Shown: positions 1 through 9,814 of the stretch, piece after piece
Numbering within the stretch: the stretch's first letter is position 1
How the letters are laid out: each line of letters begins with the position of its first letter
NCBI GenBank assembly: GCA_905221325.1
Contig: CAJNCS010000002.1
Coordinates: 1-64,000, forward strand
Length of the DNA: 64,000 nucleotides
Direction: 5' to 3'
Source: a bacterium
Lineage (GTDB): Bacteria; Bacillota; Bacilli; Lactobacillales; Streptococcaceae
Made by a program: the position numbers and the translations under genes
Notes under the pieces: model-generated
Databases searched by the model: none
Told to the model about the DNA's origin: nothing
Seen by the model: the letters and a program-made list of their open reading frames with translations, nothing else

Positions 1-277
1 AAGCAAGGTAGAAGTAGGCAACGATGGTACAGCCACAGTAACCTTCCCAGATGGTTCAGTAGCAGTCTTGACTCCAGCTAAGACAGTGAAAGAAGCTGAT
101 TCAAATGGCGTTAAGACCCCAGCAATCACTCCAGTAGTGAATCCATCAGCTCTTACAGATGCGGAAAAAGCTAAGGTAGCTGACGAAGTTAAGAAAGCTA
201 ACCCAACAGCAAGCAAGGTAGAAGTAGGCAACGATGGTACAGCAACAGTAACCTTCCCAGATGGTTCAGTAGCAGTA
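1..277 (+). repeat. 210-bp tandem repeat in the surface protein gene
   Basis: Bases 1-67 and 211-277 are nearly identical (a synonymous change near base 54), giving a period of 210 bp or 70 codons. Such near-identical in-frame repeats change copy number readily by recombination. The number of upstream copies is not visible. Confidence 0.85.
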
Positions 278-466
278 ATTGCAAGTGAGAATACTGTTAA
301 GAAAGCAACTAAAGAGTCAGCTGCTAACCAATCAGCTAAGAAAGCTGGAGCGAAAGAATTGCCAAATACTGGTACAGAGCAATCTAACGCTTCACTTGGT
401 CTAGCACTACTTGCAGCAGCGACAGGTGGACTTCTCTTCGCTAAAAAACGCAAGGAAGAAGAGTAA
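1..466 (+). CDS. LPXTG-anchored repeat surface protein, 3' end only
   Basis: This is the C-terminal part of a cell-wall-anchored protein whose start lies before the window; the frame is open from base 2. It holds one complete 70-residue repeat and the start of another. The DNA from base 1 recurs almost exactly from base 211, giving a 210-bp period, and each unit contains TDAEKAKVADEVKKANP followed by TATVTFPDGSVAV, which resembles Rib/alpha-like repeats. After the repeats come a short Lys/Ala-rich stretch, the sortase signal LPNTG, a hydrophobic segment and a KKRKEEE tail, so sortase A should link it to peptidoglycan. Its adhesive ligand cannot be told from this fragment. The anchor assignment is firm; the repeat family is a likeness only. 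Confidence 0.9.
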   Translation, partial: SKVEVGNDGTATVTFPDGSVAVLTPAKTVKEADSNGVKTPAITPVVNPSALTDAEKAKVADEVKKANPTASKVEVGNDGTATVTFPDGSVAVIASENTVKKATKESAANQSAKKAGAKELPNTGTEQSNASLGLALLAAATGGLLFAKKRKEEE

Positions 467-520
467 AATATTACTCGGATAAAGCAAACTTGAGAATCTT
501 GATTCTATGAGCTTGCTAGA

Positions 521-553
521 AAAACCGTAAGAAGAAATTCTTACGGTTTTTTT
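521..553 (+). terminator. Intrinsic terminator of the surface protein gene
   Basis: A strong hairpin has arms AAACCGTAAGAA and TTCTTACGGTTT around a short loop and is followed by a T run. It lies about 55 bp after the stop codon. Confidence 0.85.
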
Positions 554-617
554 GATGGATAATGATTAGGAAAATGGTGAAATGTCAGTCTTACAGATCT
601 TTGAAATGTTAAAAATT

Positions 618-1516
618 TATAGTAAAATGAACCAAAAATAGTATATAATATGGTATAATATTCTTATAGCATATTCAATAGATTTTCGTAAAAAAGTTCT
701 CTGCTATTGTGAGCGAACAGGTAGTGTAACAGAAGCATCACACGTTTTCCAAATCTCACGTAATACCATTTATGGCTGGTTAAAACTGAAAGAGAAAGCA
801 GGAGAGCTAAACCATCAAGTAAAAGGAACAAAACCAAGAAAAGTTGATAGAGATAGACTTAAAAACTATCTTACTGACAATCCAGACGCTTATTTGACTG
901 AAATGGCTTCTGAATTTGGCTGGCATCCAACTACCATCTACTATGCTCTCAAAGCTATGGGCTACACTCGAAAAAAGAACCACACCTACTATGAACAAGA
1001 CCCAGAAAAAGTAGCTTTATTTCTTAAAAGTTTTAATAGTTTAAAGCATTTAGCTCCTGTTTATATTGACGAAACAGGATTCGATACTTATTTTTATCGA
1101 GAACATGGTCGCTCATTAAAAGGCCAGTTAATAAGAGGTAAAATATCTGGAAGAAGATATCAGAGGGTTTCTTTGGTTGCAGGGCTAACAAATGGTGAAT
1201 TAATCGCTCCAATGACTTACGAAGAAACAATGACGAGCGACTTTTTTGAAGCTTGGTTTCAGAAGTTTCTCTTACCAATATTAAATACACCATCAGTTAT
1301 TATTATGGATAATGCAAGATTCCATAGAATGGGTAAGCTAGAACTCTTGTGTGAAGAGTTTGGGCATAAACTTTTACCTCTTCCTCCTTACTCACCTGAG
1401 TACAATCCTATTGAGAAAACATGGGCTCATATCAAAAAGCACCTCAAAAAGGTATTACTAAGTTGTAATACTTTTTTCGAGGCTCTTTTGTCTTGTGCTT
1501 GTTTCAATTGACTATA
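618..1516 (+). mobile_element. IS630-Spn1-type insertion sequence
   Basis: The element is about 899 bp and carries one transposase gene. Its ends are imperfect inverted repeats: 618-635 reads TATAGTAAAATGAACCAA, and the reverse complement of 1499-1516 reads TATAGTCAATTGAAACAA, matching at 15 of 18 positions. The outermost bases are TA, as expected for IS630/Tc1-mariner elements, which target and duplicate TA. It lies between the terminator of the LPXTG gene and the promoter of the choline-binding protein gene and breaks no visible gene. The family name rests on remembered similarity to the pneumococcal element. Confidence 0.85.
666..1511 (+). CDS. IS630-family transposase, open frame but ATA in place of ATG start
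   Basis: A single frame runs from 666 to the TGA at 1511 (281 codons) without interruption. It encodes an N-terminal helix-turn-helix (SVTEASHVFQISRNTIYGWLK) and a DDE catalytic core with Asp135 (in YIDETGFD), Asp215 (in IIMDNARF) and Glu250 (in YNPIEKTW); D-34-E spacing is typical of IS630. Pneumococcal copies, as I recall them, begin MAYSIDFR and split the gene into two frames. Here the two halves are fused, but the first codon is ATA and no in-frame ATG, GTG or TTG follows until well into the helix-turn-helix region; the first ATG is at 894. No ribosome binding site precedes 666. The copy may be translationally silent while still mobilisable in trans. Confidence 0.8.
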   Translation: MAYSIDFRKKVLCYCERTGSVTEASHVFQISRNTIYGWLKLKEKAGELNHQVKGTKPRKVDRDRLKNYLTDNPDAYLTEMASEFGWHPTTIYYALKAMGYTRKKNHTYYEQDPEKVALFLKSFNSLKHLAPVYIDETGFDTYFYREHGRSLKGQLIRGKISGRRYQRVSLVAGLTNGELIAPMTYEETMTSDFFEAWFQKFLLPILNTPSVIIMDNARFHRMGKLELLCEEFGHKLLPLPPYSPEYNPIEKTWAHIKKHLKKVLLSCNTFFEALLSCACFN

Positions 1517-1580
1517 TTTTAGAAGCGATATTGTACGATTCTAGATTCAATCTACTATACATGATTTTAAGGCCGTCATA

Positions 1581-1609
1581 TTGACATACAATTTAATTTT
1601 TAATATAAT
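1581..1609 (+). promoter_or_regulatory. Consensus sigma-A promoter of the choline-binding protein gene
   Basis: A perfect TTGACA (1581-1586) is followed after 17 bp by a perfect TATAAT (1604-1609). The ribosome binding site AGGAGGAAAG begins shortly after, ahead of the ATG at 1631. Strong constitutive expression is expected. Confidence 0.9.
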
Positions 1610-1630
1610 TCTTGCAGGAGGAAAGATCTA

Positions 1631-2650
1631 ATGAAAAAATTTAAAATAATGATGCAAGTTGGATTAGCAGTGTTTTTTCTTGGTCTTTTAGCGACAAATA
1701 CAGTATTGGCGGATACCACAGGTGGGCAGTTTGTTGATAAGGACAATAGAAAATACTATATAAAAGATGACCATAAAGCGATCTATTGGCATAAAATAGA
1801 CGGTAAAATGTACTATTTTGATGATGATGGAGAAATGGTAGTCGGCTGGCAATACTTAGAAATTCCTGGGACAGGCTATCGTGATAATTTATTCTCTAAC
1901 AATCCAGTCTTAGAAATCGGACTTCAACAGAAGTGGTACTATTTTGGACAAGATGGTGCTTTGCTAGAACAGACAGAGAAACAAGTCTTAGAGGCAAAAT
2001 CGTCTGAAAATACAGGAAAAGTATATGGTGAACAGTACAATCCTTCTACCGAGAAGAGAACCTATTACTTCGATGAAGATTACGCCTTGAAGACAGGTTG
2101 GATTTATGAAGATGGTCATTGGTATTATTTAAATAAGCTTGGAAATTCTGGCGATGATTCTTACTATCCACTACCAATTGGTGAAATGGCTAAGGGTTGG
2201 ACTCAAGATTTTCATGTTATTTTTGGCATTGACAGAAGCAAACCTGCTCCATGGTACTATTTAGATCCAGAAACTGGTATCATGCAAACTGGTTGGAAAT
2301 ATCTAGGTAATAAGTGGTACTACCTCCGCTCATCGGGAGCTATGGCAACTGGTTGGTATCAGGAAGACTCCACTTGGTATTATCTAGATGCTCAAAATGG
2401 AGATATGAAGACAGGCTGGGCTTATGTTGGTAATAAGTGGTACTACCTTCGTTCATCAGGAGCTATGGCAACTGGTTGGATTAAGGATGGTTCGACTTGG
2501 TATTACCTAGACCAACCAAATGGTTCTATGAAGACAGGTTGGTTTAAGGTCGGTGGCAAATGGTACTATGCTTATAGCTCAGGTGCTTTAGCAGTGAATA
2601 CAACTGTAGAAGGCTATTCGGTCAACTATAATGGCGAATGGGTCCAATGA
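1631..2650 (+). CDS. Choline-binding surface protein (CbpF/CbpC/CbpJ type)
   Basis: This 339-residue secreted protein has a signal peptide (Lys-rich start, hydrophobic core, cleavage near TVLA at about residue 27). Almost all the rest is choline-binding repeats of the form GWxxxxxxWYYLxxxGxMxTGW, most regular from about residue 190 to 320, ending in a typical YSVNYNGEWVQ tail. Such repeats hold proteins non-covalently to phosphorylcholine on teichoic acids, a mitis-group hallmark. Between signal and repeats there is no enzymatic domain; the irregular N-terminal repeats resemble CbpF/CbpJ, which modulate autolysis or adhesion in pneumococcus. Two repeat pairs are nearly identical at DNA level (around 2306 and 2429, period 123 bp), so repeat number may vary. 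The specific function is not assignable. Confidence 0.88.
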   Translation: MKKFKIMMQVGLAVFFLGLLATNTVLADTTGGQFVDKDNRKYYIKDDHKAIYWHKIDGKMYYFDDDGEMVVGWQYLEIPGTGYRDNLFSNNPVLEIGLQQKWYYFGQDGALLEQTEKQVLEAKSSENTGKVYGEQYNPSTEKRTYYFDEDYALKTGWIYEDGHWYYLNKLGNSGDDSYYPLPIGEMAKGWTQDFHVIFGIDRSKPAPWYYLDPETGIMQTGWKYLGNKWYYLRSSGAMATGWYQEDSTWYYLDAQNGDMKTGWAYVGNKWYYLRSSGAMATGWIKDGSTWYYLDQPNGSMKTGWFKVGGKWYYAYSSGALAVNTTVEGYSVNYNGEWVQ

Positions 2651-2658
2651 TGAAAGAG

Positions 2659-2688
2659 GCGATTGTGAAGGAAACAATCGCTTTTTTT
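2659..2688 (+). terminator. Terminator after the choline-binding protein gene
   Basis: Arms GCGATTGT (2659-2666) and ACAATCGC (2674-2681) enclose a 7-nt loop and are followed by seven T residues. Confidence 0.85.
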
Positions 2689-2769
2689 GTGAAAATATAA
2701 TAAAATAGATAGGAGAAAATACTACTGTATGAAAAGTGAGACGGTCTTTTCGTCTGGTTAAAGGAAAAC

Positions 2770-3648
2770 ATGACAAAAAAAGTTGGTGTCGGTCAGGCAC
2801 ATAGTAAGATTATTTTAATAGGGGAGCATGCGGTAGTCTACGGCTATCCTGCTATTTCTCTGCCTCTCTTAGAGGTGGAGGTGACCTGCAAGGTGGTCCC
2901 TGCTGAAAGTCCGTGGCGTCTTTATGAGGAGGATACCTTGTCCATGGCAGTGTATGCCTCGCTGGAGTATTTGGATATCAAAGAAGCTTGCATTCGCTGT
3001 GAGATTGACTCGGCTATCCCTGAAAAACGGGGAATGGGTTCGTCAGCGGCTATTAGCATAGCGGCCATTCGTGCGGTTTTTGACTACTATCAAGCCGACC
3101 TGCCTCATGATGTACTAGAAATCTTGGTCAATCGGGCTGAGATGATTGCTCATATGAATCCAAGCGGGTTGGATGCCAAGACCTGTCTCAGTGATCACCC
3201 CATTCGCTTTATTAAAAACGTTGGATTTACAGAGCTTGAGATGGACCTGTCCGCTTATTTGGTGATTGCAGATACAGGCGTGTATGGTCACACTCGTGAA
3301 GCTATCCAAGTGGTTCAAAGCAAGGGCAAGGATGCCCTACCGTTTTTGCATGCCTTGGGAGAATTGACCCAGCAGGCAGAAGAGGTGATCAGACAAAAAG
3401 ATGCTGAAAAACTGGGACAAATCCTCAGTCAGGCGCATTTACATCTAAAGGAAATTGGTGTCAGTAGCCCTGAAGCAGACTCCCTTGTTGAAACGGCTCT
3501 TAGCCATGGTGCTCTAGGTGCCAAGATGAGTGGTGGTGGACTAGGAGGCTGTATTATCGCCTTGGTAGCCAATCTAGATCAAGCACAAGAACTAGCAAAA
3601 CGATTAGAAGAGAAAGGAGCTGTTCAGACATGGATCGAAAGCCTGTAA
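2770..3648 (+). CDS. mvk: Mevalonate kinase
   Basis: Phosphorylates mevalonate to 5-phosphomevalonate with ATP, the first dedicated kinase step of the cytoplasmic mevalonate route to isoprenoids. The 292-residue protein is a GHMP kinase: the N-terminal substrate motif KIILIGEHAVVYG, the ATP loop KRGMGSSAAISIA near residue 85, GLDAKTCLSD near 135, and the C-terminal glycine motif KMSGGGLGGC near 260. It is the first gene of a four-gene operon with overlapping frames. The ATG at 2770 follows AAGGA; a possible -10 (TATAAT, 2696-2701) lies upstream. HMG-CoA synthase and reductase are not in this window. Also called mvaK1. Confidence 0.96.
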   Translation: MTKKVGVGQAHSKIILIGEHAVVYGYPAISLPLLEVEVTCKVVPAESPWRLYEEDTLSMAVYASLEYLDIKEACIRCEIDSAIPEKRGMGSSAAISIAAIRAVFDYYQADLPHDVLEILVNRAEMIAHMNPSGLDAKTCLSDHPIRFIKNVGFTELEMDLSAYLVIADTGVYGHTREAIQVVQSKGKDALPFLHALGELTQQAEEVIRQKDAEKLGQILSQAHLHLKEIGVSSPEADSLVETALSHGALGAKMSGGGLGGCIIALVANLDQAQELAKRLEEKGAVQTWIESL

Positions 3649-4569
3649 CAGTACGTTCCTACGCAAATATTGCCATTATCAAATATTGGGGAAAGAAAAA
3701 AGAAAAAGAGATGGTGCCTGCTACTAGCAGTATCTCTCTGACTTTGGAAAACATGTATACAGAGACGACCTTGTCGCCTCTACCGACGGATGCGACTGCT
3801 GATGCCTTTTATATCAATGGTCAGCTTCAGAGTGAGGCTGAGCATGCCAAGATGAGCAAAATCATTGACCGTTACCGTCCAGAAGGTGAGGGATTTGTTC
3901 GTATCGATACTCAAAACAATATGCCGACGGCAGCTGGCTTGTCCTCAAGTTCCAGTGGTTTGTCCGCCTTGGTCAAGGCTTGCAATGCTTATTTCCAGCT
4001 TGGCTTGAATCGGAGCCAGTTGGCGCAGGAGGCTAAGTTTGCCTCAGGTTCTTCCTCCCGCAGTTTTTATGGACCACTGGGTGCCTGGGATAAGGATAGT
4101 GGGGAAATTTACCCTGTAGAGACAGACCTGAAACTAGCTATGATTATGTTGGTGCTAGAGGACAAGAAAAAACCAATTTCTAGCCGTGATGGTATGCAAC
4201 TTTGTGTGGAAACCTCGACGACTTTTGATGACTGGGTGCGCCAGTCTGAGAAGGATTATCAGGAGATGTTGGTTTATCTCAAAGAGAATGACTTTGCCAA
4301 GGTTGGGGAATTAACGGAGAGAAATGCCCTAGCCATGCACGCTACGACTAAAACAGCATCACCAGTCTTTTCTTATCTAACAGATGCGACTTATGAAGCT
4401 ATGGACTTTGTCCGCCAACTTCGTGAGCAAGGCGAGGCTTGCTACTTTACCATGGATGCTGGTCCCAATGTCAAGGTTCTCTGTCAAGAGGAAGACCTGG
4501 AGCATTTGTCCGAAATCTTTGGTCAACGTTATCGCTTGATTGTGTCAAAAACAAAGGATTTGAGCCAAG

Positions 4570-4583
<14 letters not shown>
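3630..4583 (+). CDS. mvaD: Diphosphomevalonate decarboxylase
   Basis: Converts mevalonate 5-diphosphate to isopentenyl diphosphate, using ATP and releasing CO2. The protein has 317 residues, normal for the family. Visible signatures are SYANIAIIKYWGKK near the N-terminus, the phosphate loop AAGLSSSSSGLSAL near residue 95, SGSSSRSFYGPLGAW around 130-145 and the catalytic-site segment FTMDAGPNVKVL near 280. Its start overlaps the end of mvk by 19 nt and has its own AAAGGAG site inside mvk, so translation is probably coupled. In enzymatic order it acts after mvaK2, although it precedes that gene. Confidence 0.96.
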
Positions 4584-6562
<1,979 letters not shown>

Positions 6563-6565
6563 AGA

Positions 6566-6593
6566 GGTCGGGACAAGAATCCCGCCCTTTTTT
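6566..6593 (+). terminator. Terminator of the mevalonate operon
   Basis: GGTCGGGA and TCCCGCCC form an imperfect G/C-rich stem around CAAGAA, followed by a T run, a few bases after the fni stop. Confidence 0.75.
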
Positions 6594-6671
6594 GTAGCCT
6601 TTTGTCAACTGTTGTGATCTGAAAGAACCTAGCTTGTACGAGCGATTTCTATGCCACTGCCTTTTTCCATC

Positions 6672-6708
6672 CTCAGACCGAGGTGACTTTTTTAAATTGT
6701 GATAAAAT
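6672..6708 (+). promoter_or_regulatory. Putative liaFSR promoter with small inverted repeat
   Basis: A -10-like TAAAAT (6703-6708) precedes liaF by about 20 bp without a convincing -35. Just upstream is an inverted repeat, CCTC-AGACC-GAGG (6671-6683), which could be a response-regulator site. LiaR autoregulation is known in related bacteria; its binding here is an inference. Confidence 0.3.
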
Positions 6709-6728
6709 AGAAGGGAGAGGATGCGTCT

Positions 6729-7427
6729 ATGAAAAAATTTCAAATCTTTTTATTTATCGAAGCCTGTCTATTGACGGGAGCTCTGATTTTGATGGTATCA
6801 GAGCATTTTTCGCGTTTTCTACTGATTCTATTCCTCTTTCTTCTCCTGATACGCTATTATGCAGGCAAAGAGGGCAATAACTTTCTTCTCCTTGTGGCCA
6901 CCATTCTTTTCTTTTTTATCGTCATGCTCAATCCCTTTGTGATTTTAGCCATCTTTGTGGCAGTTATCTATAGTCTCTTTCTTCTCTATCCGATGATGAA
7001 TCAAGAAAAAGAGGAGACCGACTTGGTCTTTGAAGAGGTGGTGACGGTTAAAAATGAAAAGAATCGCTGGTTTGGCAATCTCCACCATTTCTCTAGTCAC
7101 CAGACCTGCCAGTTTGACGATATCAATCTCTTTCGCCTCATGGGCAAGGACACCATTCATCTAGAAAGAGTTATCCTAACCAATCATGATAATGTCATTA
7201 TCCTTAGAAAGATGATCGGAACGACTAGGATTATCGTACCTGTAGATGTGGAAATCAGCCTCAGTGTCAACTGCCTCTATGGAGATCTAACTTTCCTCAA
7301 TCAACCCAAGCGAGCCCTCCGCAACGAACACTATCATCAGGAAACCAGAGACTATCTCAAGAGTAACAAGAGCGTCAAGATTTTCCTAACTACTATGATT
7401 GGAGATGTGGAGGTGGTCAGAGGATGA
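6729..7427 (+). CDS. liaF: LiaF-like membrane regulator of envelope stress
   Basis: A 232-residue membrane protein with several hydrophobic segments in the first 90 residues (for example ILFLFLLLIRYY and VIYSLFLLYPMM). A soluble C-terminal domain of the LiaF/VraT type (DUF2154) contains residues such as IGTTRIIVPVDVEISLSV and ends in a beta-rich GDVEVVRG. LiaF normally holds LiaS inactive until cell-wall antibiotics or lipid II disturbance relieve it. The gene overlaps liaS by 4 nt (ATGA), the standard order of the three-component system. The start has GGGAGAGG upstream. Confidence 0.88.
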   Translation: MKKFQIFLFIEACLLTGALILMVSEHFSRFLLILFLFLLLIRYYAGKEGNNFLLLVATILFFFIVMLNPFVILAIFVAVIYSLFLLYPMMNQEKEETDLVFEEVVTVKNEKNRWFGNLHHFSSHQTCQFDDINLFRLMGKDTIHLERVILTNHDNVIILRKMIGTTRIIVPVDVEISLSVNCLYGDLTFLNQPKRALRNEHYHQETRDYLKSNKSVKIFLTTMIGDVEVVRG

Positions 7428-8422
7428 AAAAGCAATCGTATCTGTTAATCGGGCTGACTTCTTTCCTCTTTATCCTCTTTTTGGTCAATAGTTTACTTGA
7501 TATTTTAAATCTTGATTGGTCCTATTTGCTACAGGATATAGAGAAAACAGAGAAACTCATCTTCTTGATCTTGGTCTTTAGCCTTTCCATGACCTTCTTT
7601 TTTGTCCTCTTTTGGCGCGTGATAGAAGAAATTTCTCGCAGAAAAATGCAGGTTAATCTCAAGCGACTGCTGGCAGGAAAAGAGGTGATTCCCTTTGCAG
7701 ATCCAGACTTGGATGCCAGTTTTAAGTCCTTGTCTGGCAAGCTCAACCTCTTGACAGAGGCTGTTCAAAAGGCTGAAAATCAAAGCCTGGTCAAGGAAGA
7801 AGCAATCATCGAGAAAGAAAGAAAGCGGATAGCACGTGACTTGCACGATACAGTTAGTCAGGAGTTGTTTGCGGCCCATATGATTTTATCAGGTGTCAGT
7901 CAGCAGGCTTTGAAACTGGATAGAGAAAAGATGCAAATCCAGTTGCAAAGTGTCGCAGCCATCCTTGAAACAGCCCAGAAAGATTTGCGGGTTTTGCTCT
8001 TGCATTTGCGACCAGTTGAGTTGGAAGAGAAGAGTTTGATTGAGGGGATTCAAATCCTCTTAAAAGAGCTTGAGGACAAGAGCAATCTCAAGGTTAGTCT
8101 CAAGCAAAACGTGTCTAAATTGCCTAAGAAGATTGAAGAACACATCTTCCGCATCCTACAGGAGTTGATCAGCAACACCCTCCGCCATGCCCAGGCATCT
8201 TGTCTGGATGTGTACCTCTATCAGACTGATTTTGAATTGCAACTAAAAGTGGTGGACAATGGGATTGGTTTCCAGTTGGGGAGCTTAGACGACTTGAGTT
8301 ATGGACTTCGAAATATCAAGGAGCGGGTTGAAGATATGGCAGGAACAGTTCAACTATTGACAGCTCCTAAGCAAGGACTGGCGGTTGATATCCGTATTCC
8401 CTTGCTAGACAAGGAATTATAA
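7424..8422 (+). CDS. liaS: Sensor histidine kinase LiaS
   Basis: The sensor of the LiaFSR system. Two transmembrane segments (about residues 7-27 and 45-65) flank a very short outside loop, so it probably senses within the membrane. A HAMP-like linker follows. The HisKA_3 phosphoacceptor segment is KRIARDLHDTVSQELFAAH with His141, and the HATPase domain shows QELISNTLRHAQA (N box) and VDNGIGF (G1 box) near residue 280. The length of 332 residues is normal for NarX/LiaS kinases. It overlaps liaF and is followed by liaR after 10 nt, an evident cognate pair. Confidence 0.93.
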   Translation: MKKQSYLLIGLTSFLFILFLVNSLLDILNLDWSYLLQDIEKTEKLIFLILVFSLSMTFFFVLFWRVIEEISRRKMQVNLKRLLAGKEVIPFADPDLDASFKSLSGKLNLLTEAVQKAENQSLVKEEAIIEKERKRIARDLHDTVSQELFAAHMILSGVSQQALKLDREKMQIQLQSVAAILETAQKDLRVLLLHLRPVELEEKSLIEGIQILLKELEDKSNLKVSLKQNVSKLPKKIEEHIFRILQELISNTLRHAQASCLDVYLYQTDFELQLKVVDNGIGFQLGSLDDLSYGLRNIKERVEDMAGTVQLLTAPKQGLAVDIRIPLLDKEL

Positions 8423-8432
8423 AGGAGTAAAG

Positions 8433-9065
8433 ATGAAAATTTTACTGGTAGATGACCATGAAATGGTCCGATTGGGCTTGAAAAGCTATTTTGATCTCCA
8501 AGACGATGTGGAAGTTGTGGGCGAGGCTGCTAATGGGGCTCAAGGTATTGACTTGGCCTTGGAACTGCGTCCAGATGTCATTGTCATGGATATTGTCATG
8601 CCTGAGATGAATGGGATTGATGCCACCTTAGCCATCCTCAAAGAATGGCCTGAAGCCAAGATTTTGATTGTAACTTCTTACTTGGACAATGAAAAAATCA
8701 TGCCAGTTTTGAATGCAGGTGCCAAAGGTTATATACTCAAGACTTCTAGTGCAGAGGAACTGCTTCATGCAGTTCGTAAGGTGGCTACTGGCGAGCTGGC
8801 CATCGAGCAAGAGGTTAGTAAGAAGGTCGAATACCACCGCAATCATATGGAACTTCATGAGGAATTGACTGCGCGTGAACGTGATGTGCTTCAACTCATC
8901 GCCAAGGGCTACGAAAATCAACGGATCGCAGATGAACTCTTCATTTCTCTCAAGACGGTTAAGACCCACGTGTCCAATATCCTTGCCAAACTTGAAGTCA
9001 GTGATCGCACCCAGGCTGCGGTCTATGCCTTCCAGCACCACTTGGTCGGGCAGGAGGATTTTTAG
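8433..9065 (+). CDS. liaR: Response regulator LiaR, NarL/FixJ family
   Basis: A 210-residue two-domain regulator. The receiver domain has the acidic pair VDDHE, the phosphoacceptor Asp53 in VIVMDIVMPEMNG, Thr in IVTSY and Lys in KGYILK. The C-terminal LuxR-type helix-turn-helix (LTARERDVLQLIAKGYENQ to KTHVSNILAKLEVSDRTQA) occupies about residues 140-205. Phosphorylated by LiaS, it should activate cell-envelope protection genes and probably its own operon. It abuts the DNA alkylation repair remnant directly: the TAG at 9063-9065 is followed at once by ATG. Confidence 0.95.
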   Translation: MKILLVDDHEMVRLGLKSYFDLQDDVEVVGEAANGAQGIDLALELRPDVIVMDIVMPEMNGIDATLAILKEWPEAKILIVTSYLDNEKIMPVLNAGAKGYILKTSSAEELLHAVRKVATGELAIEQEVSKKVEYHRNHMELHEELTARERDVLQLIAKGYENQRIADELFISLKTVKTHVSNILAKLEVSDRTQAAVYAFQHHLVGQEDF

Positions 9066-9722
9066 ATGAGTCTTGAAGATTTACTTGTGGAGCTAGAAGC
9101 AGCAAAAGACCCTGAGAAAGCAGGCCCAATGGAAGCCTATATGCGCCATCAATTTCCCTTTCTAGGCGTTGCAGGTCCTGAAAGAAATGCACTCTATAAA
9201 AAATACTTTCCAAATGCGAAAAAAACAAAGGTCATCGATTGGAATTTTGTAGACACTTGCTGGGAAAGGGAGCCAAGAGAATACCAATATGTGGCTGCCA
9301 ACTATTTGAAAGCTATGCAATCTTATCTAACAGAGAGCGATTTACCTAAGCTTGAGCGCCTGGTCGTAACCAAGTCTTGGTGGGACACGGTAGATATCCT
9401 AGACCGAGTAGTAGGGAGTTTGGTGGCTAACCATTCGGAACTTGAAGATGTGCTTTTAAAATGGAGCCTATCAGACAATATCTGGCTGAGACGAGTCGCT
9501 ATTGACCACCAGTTGTTAAGAAAAGAGAAAACAAATGTCCAACTGATGGAAAAGATCCTGCTCAACAATCTGGACTAGACAGAATTTTTTATCAACAAAG
9601 CCATCGGCTGGGCTCTAAGAGACTACTCTAAGACCAATCCAGACTGGGTAGCAGCTTTCATCGAAAAAAATAAGGAAAGAATGGCTGAACTTAGTATCAA
9701 GGAAGCGAGCAAGTATCTCTAG
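9066..9722 (+). pseudogene. DNA alkylation repair protein (AlkD-like), broken by an in-frame TAG
   Basis: The first 170 codons encode an AlkD-like HEAT-repeat protein, with WNFVDTCWEREPREYQYVA and the family-typical TKSWWDTVDILDRVVG near residue 105. At 9576-9578 a TAG stops it. The same frame then continues for 47 codons with the conserved family C-terminus (INKAIGWALRDYSK, NKERMAELSIKEASKYL) to the TAG at 9720-9722. The site reads NNLD-stop-TEFFINK, where CAG (Gln) would be natural, so one C-to-T change explains it. AlkD proteins excise 3- and 7-alkylpurines. The truncated product lacks the last helices and is probably inactive. The start abuts liaR, with AGGAGG inside it, so it is transcribed with liaFSR. 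Confidence 0.85.
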
Positions 9723-9747
9723 CATCATTGAAAAGCGCATTCATTAC

Positions 9748-9777
9748 TTGAAAAAAGTCGCCCGTTTATGTTATAAT
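9748..9777 (+). promoter_or_regulatory. Promoter of tig
   Basis: TTGAAA (9748-9753) and TATAAT (9772-9777) are separated by 18 bp, with an extended -10 TG at 9769-9770. The AAGGAG site follows before the ATG at 9815. Confidence 0.8.
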
Positions 9778-9814
9778 AGACTGTATTTAAAAAATTTTAA
9801 GGAGAAATGACAGA

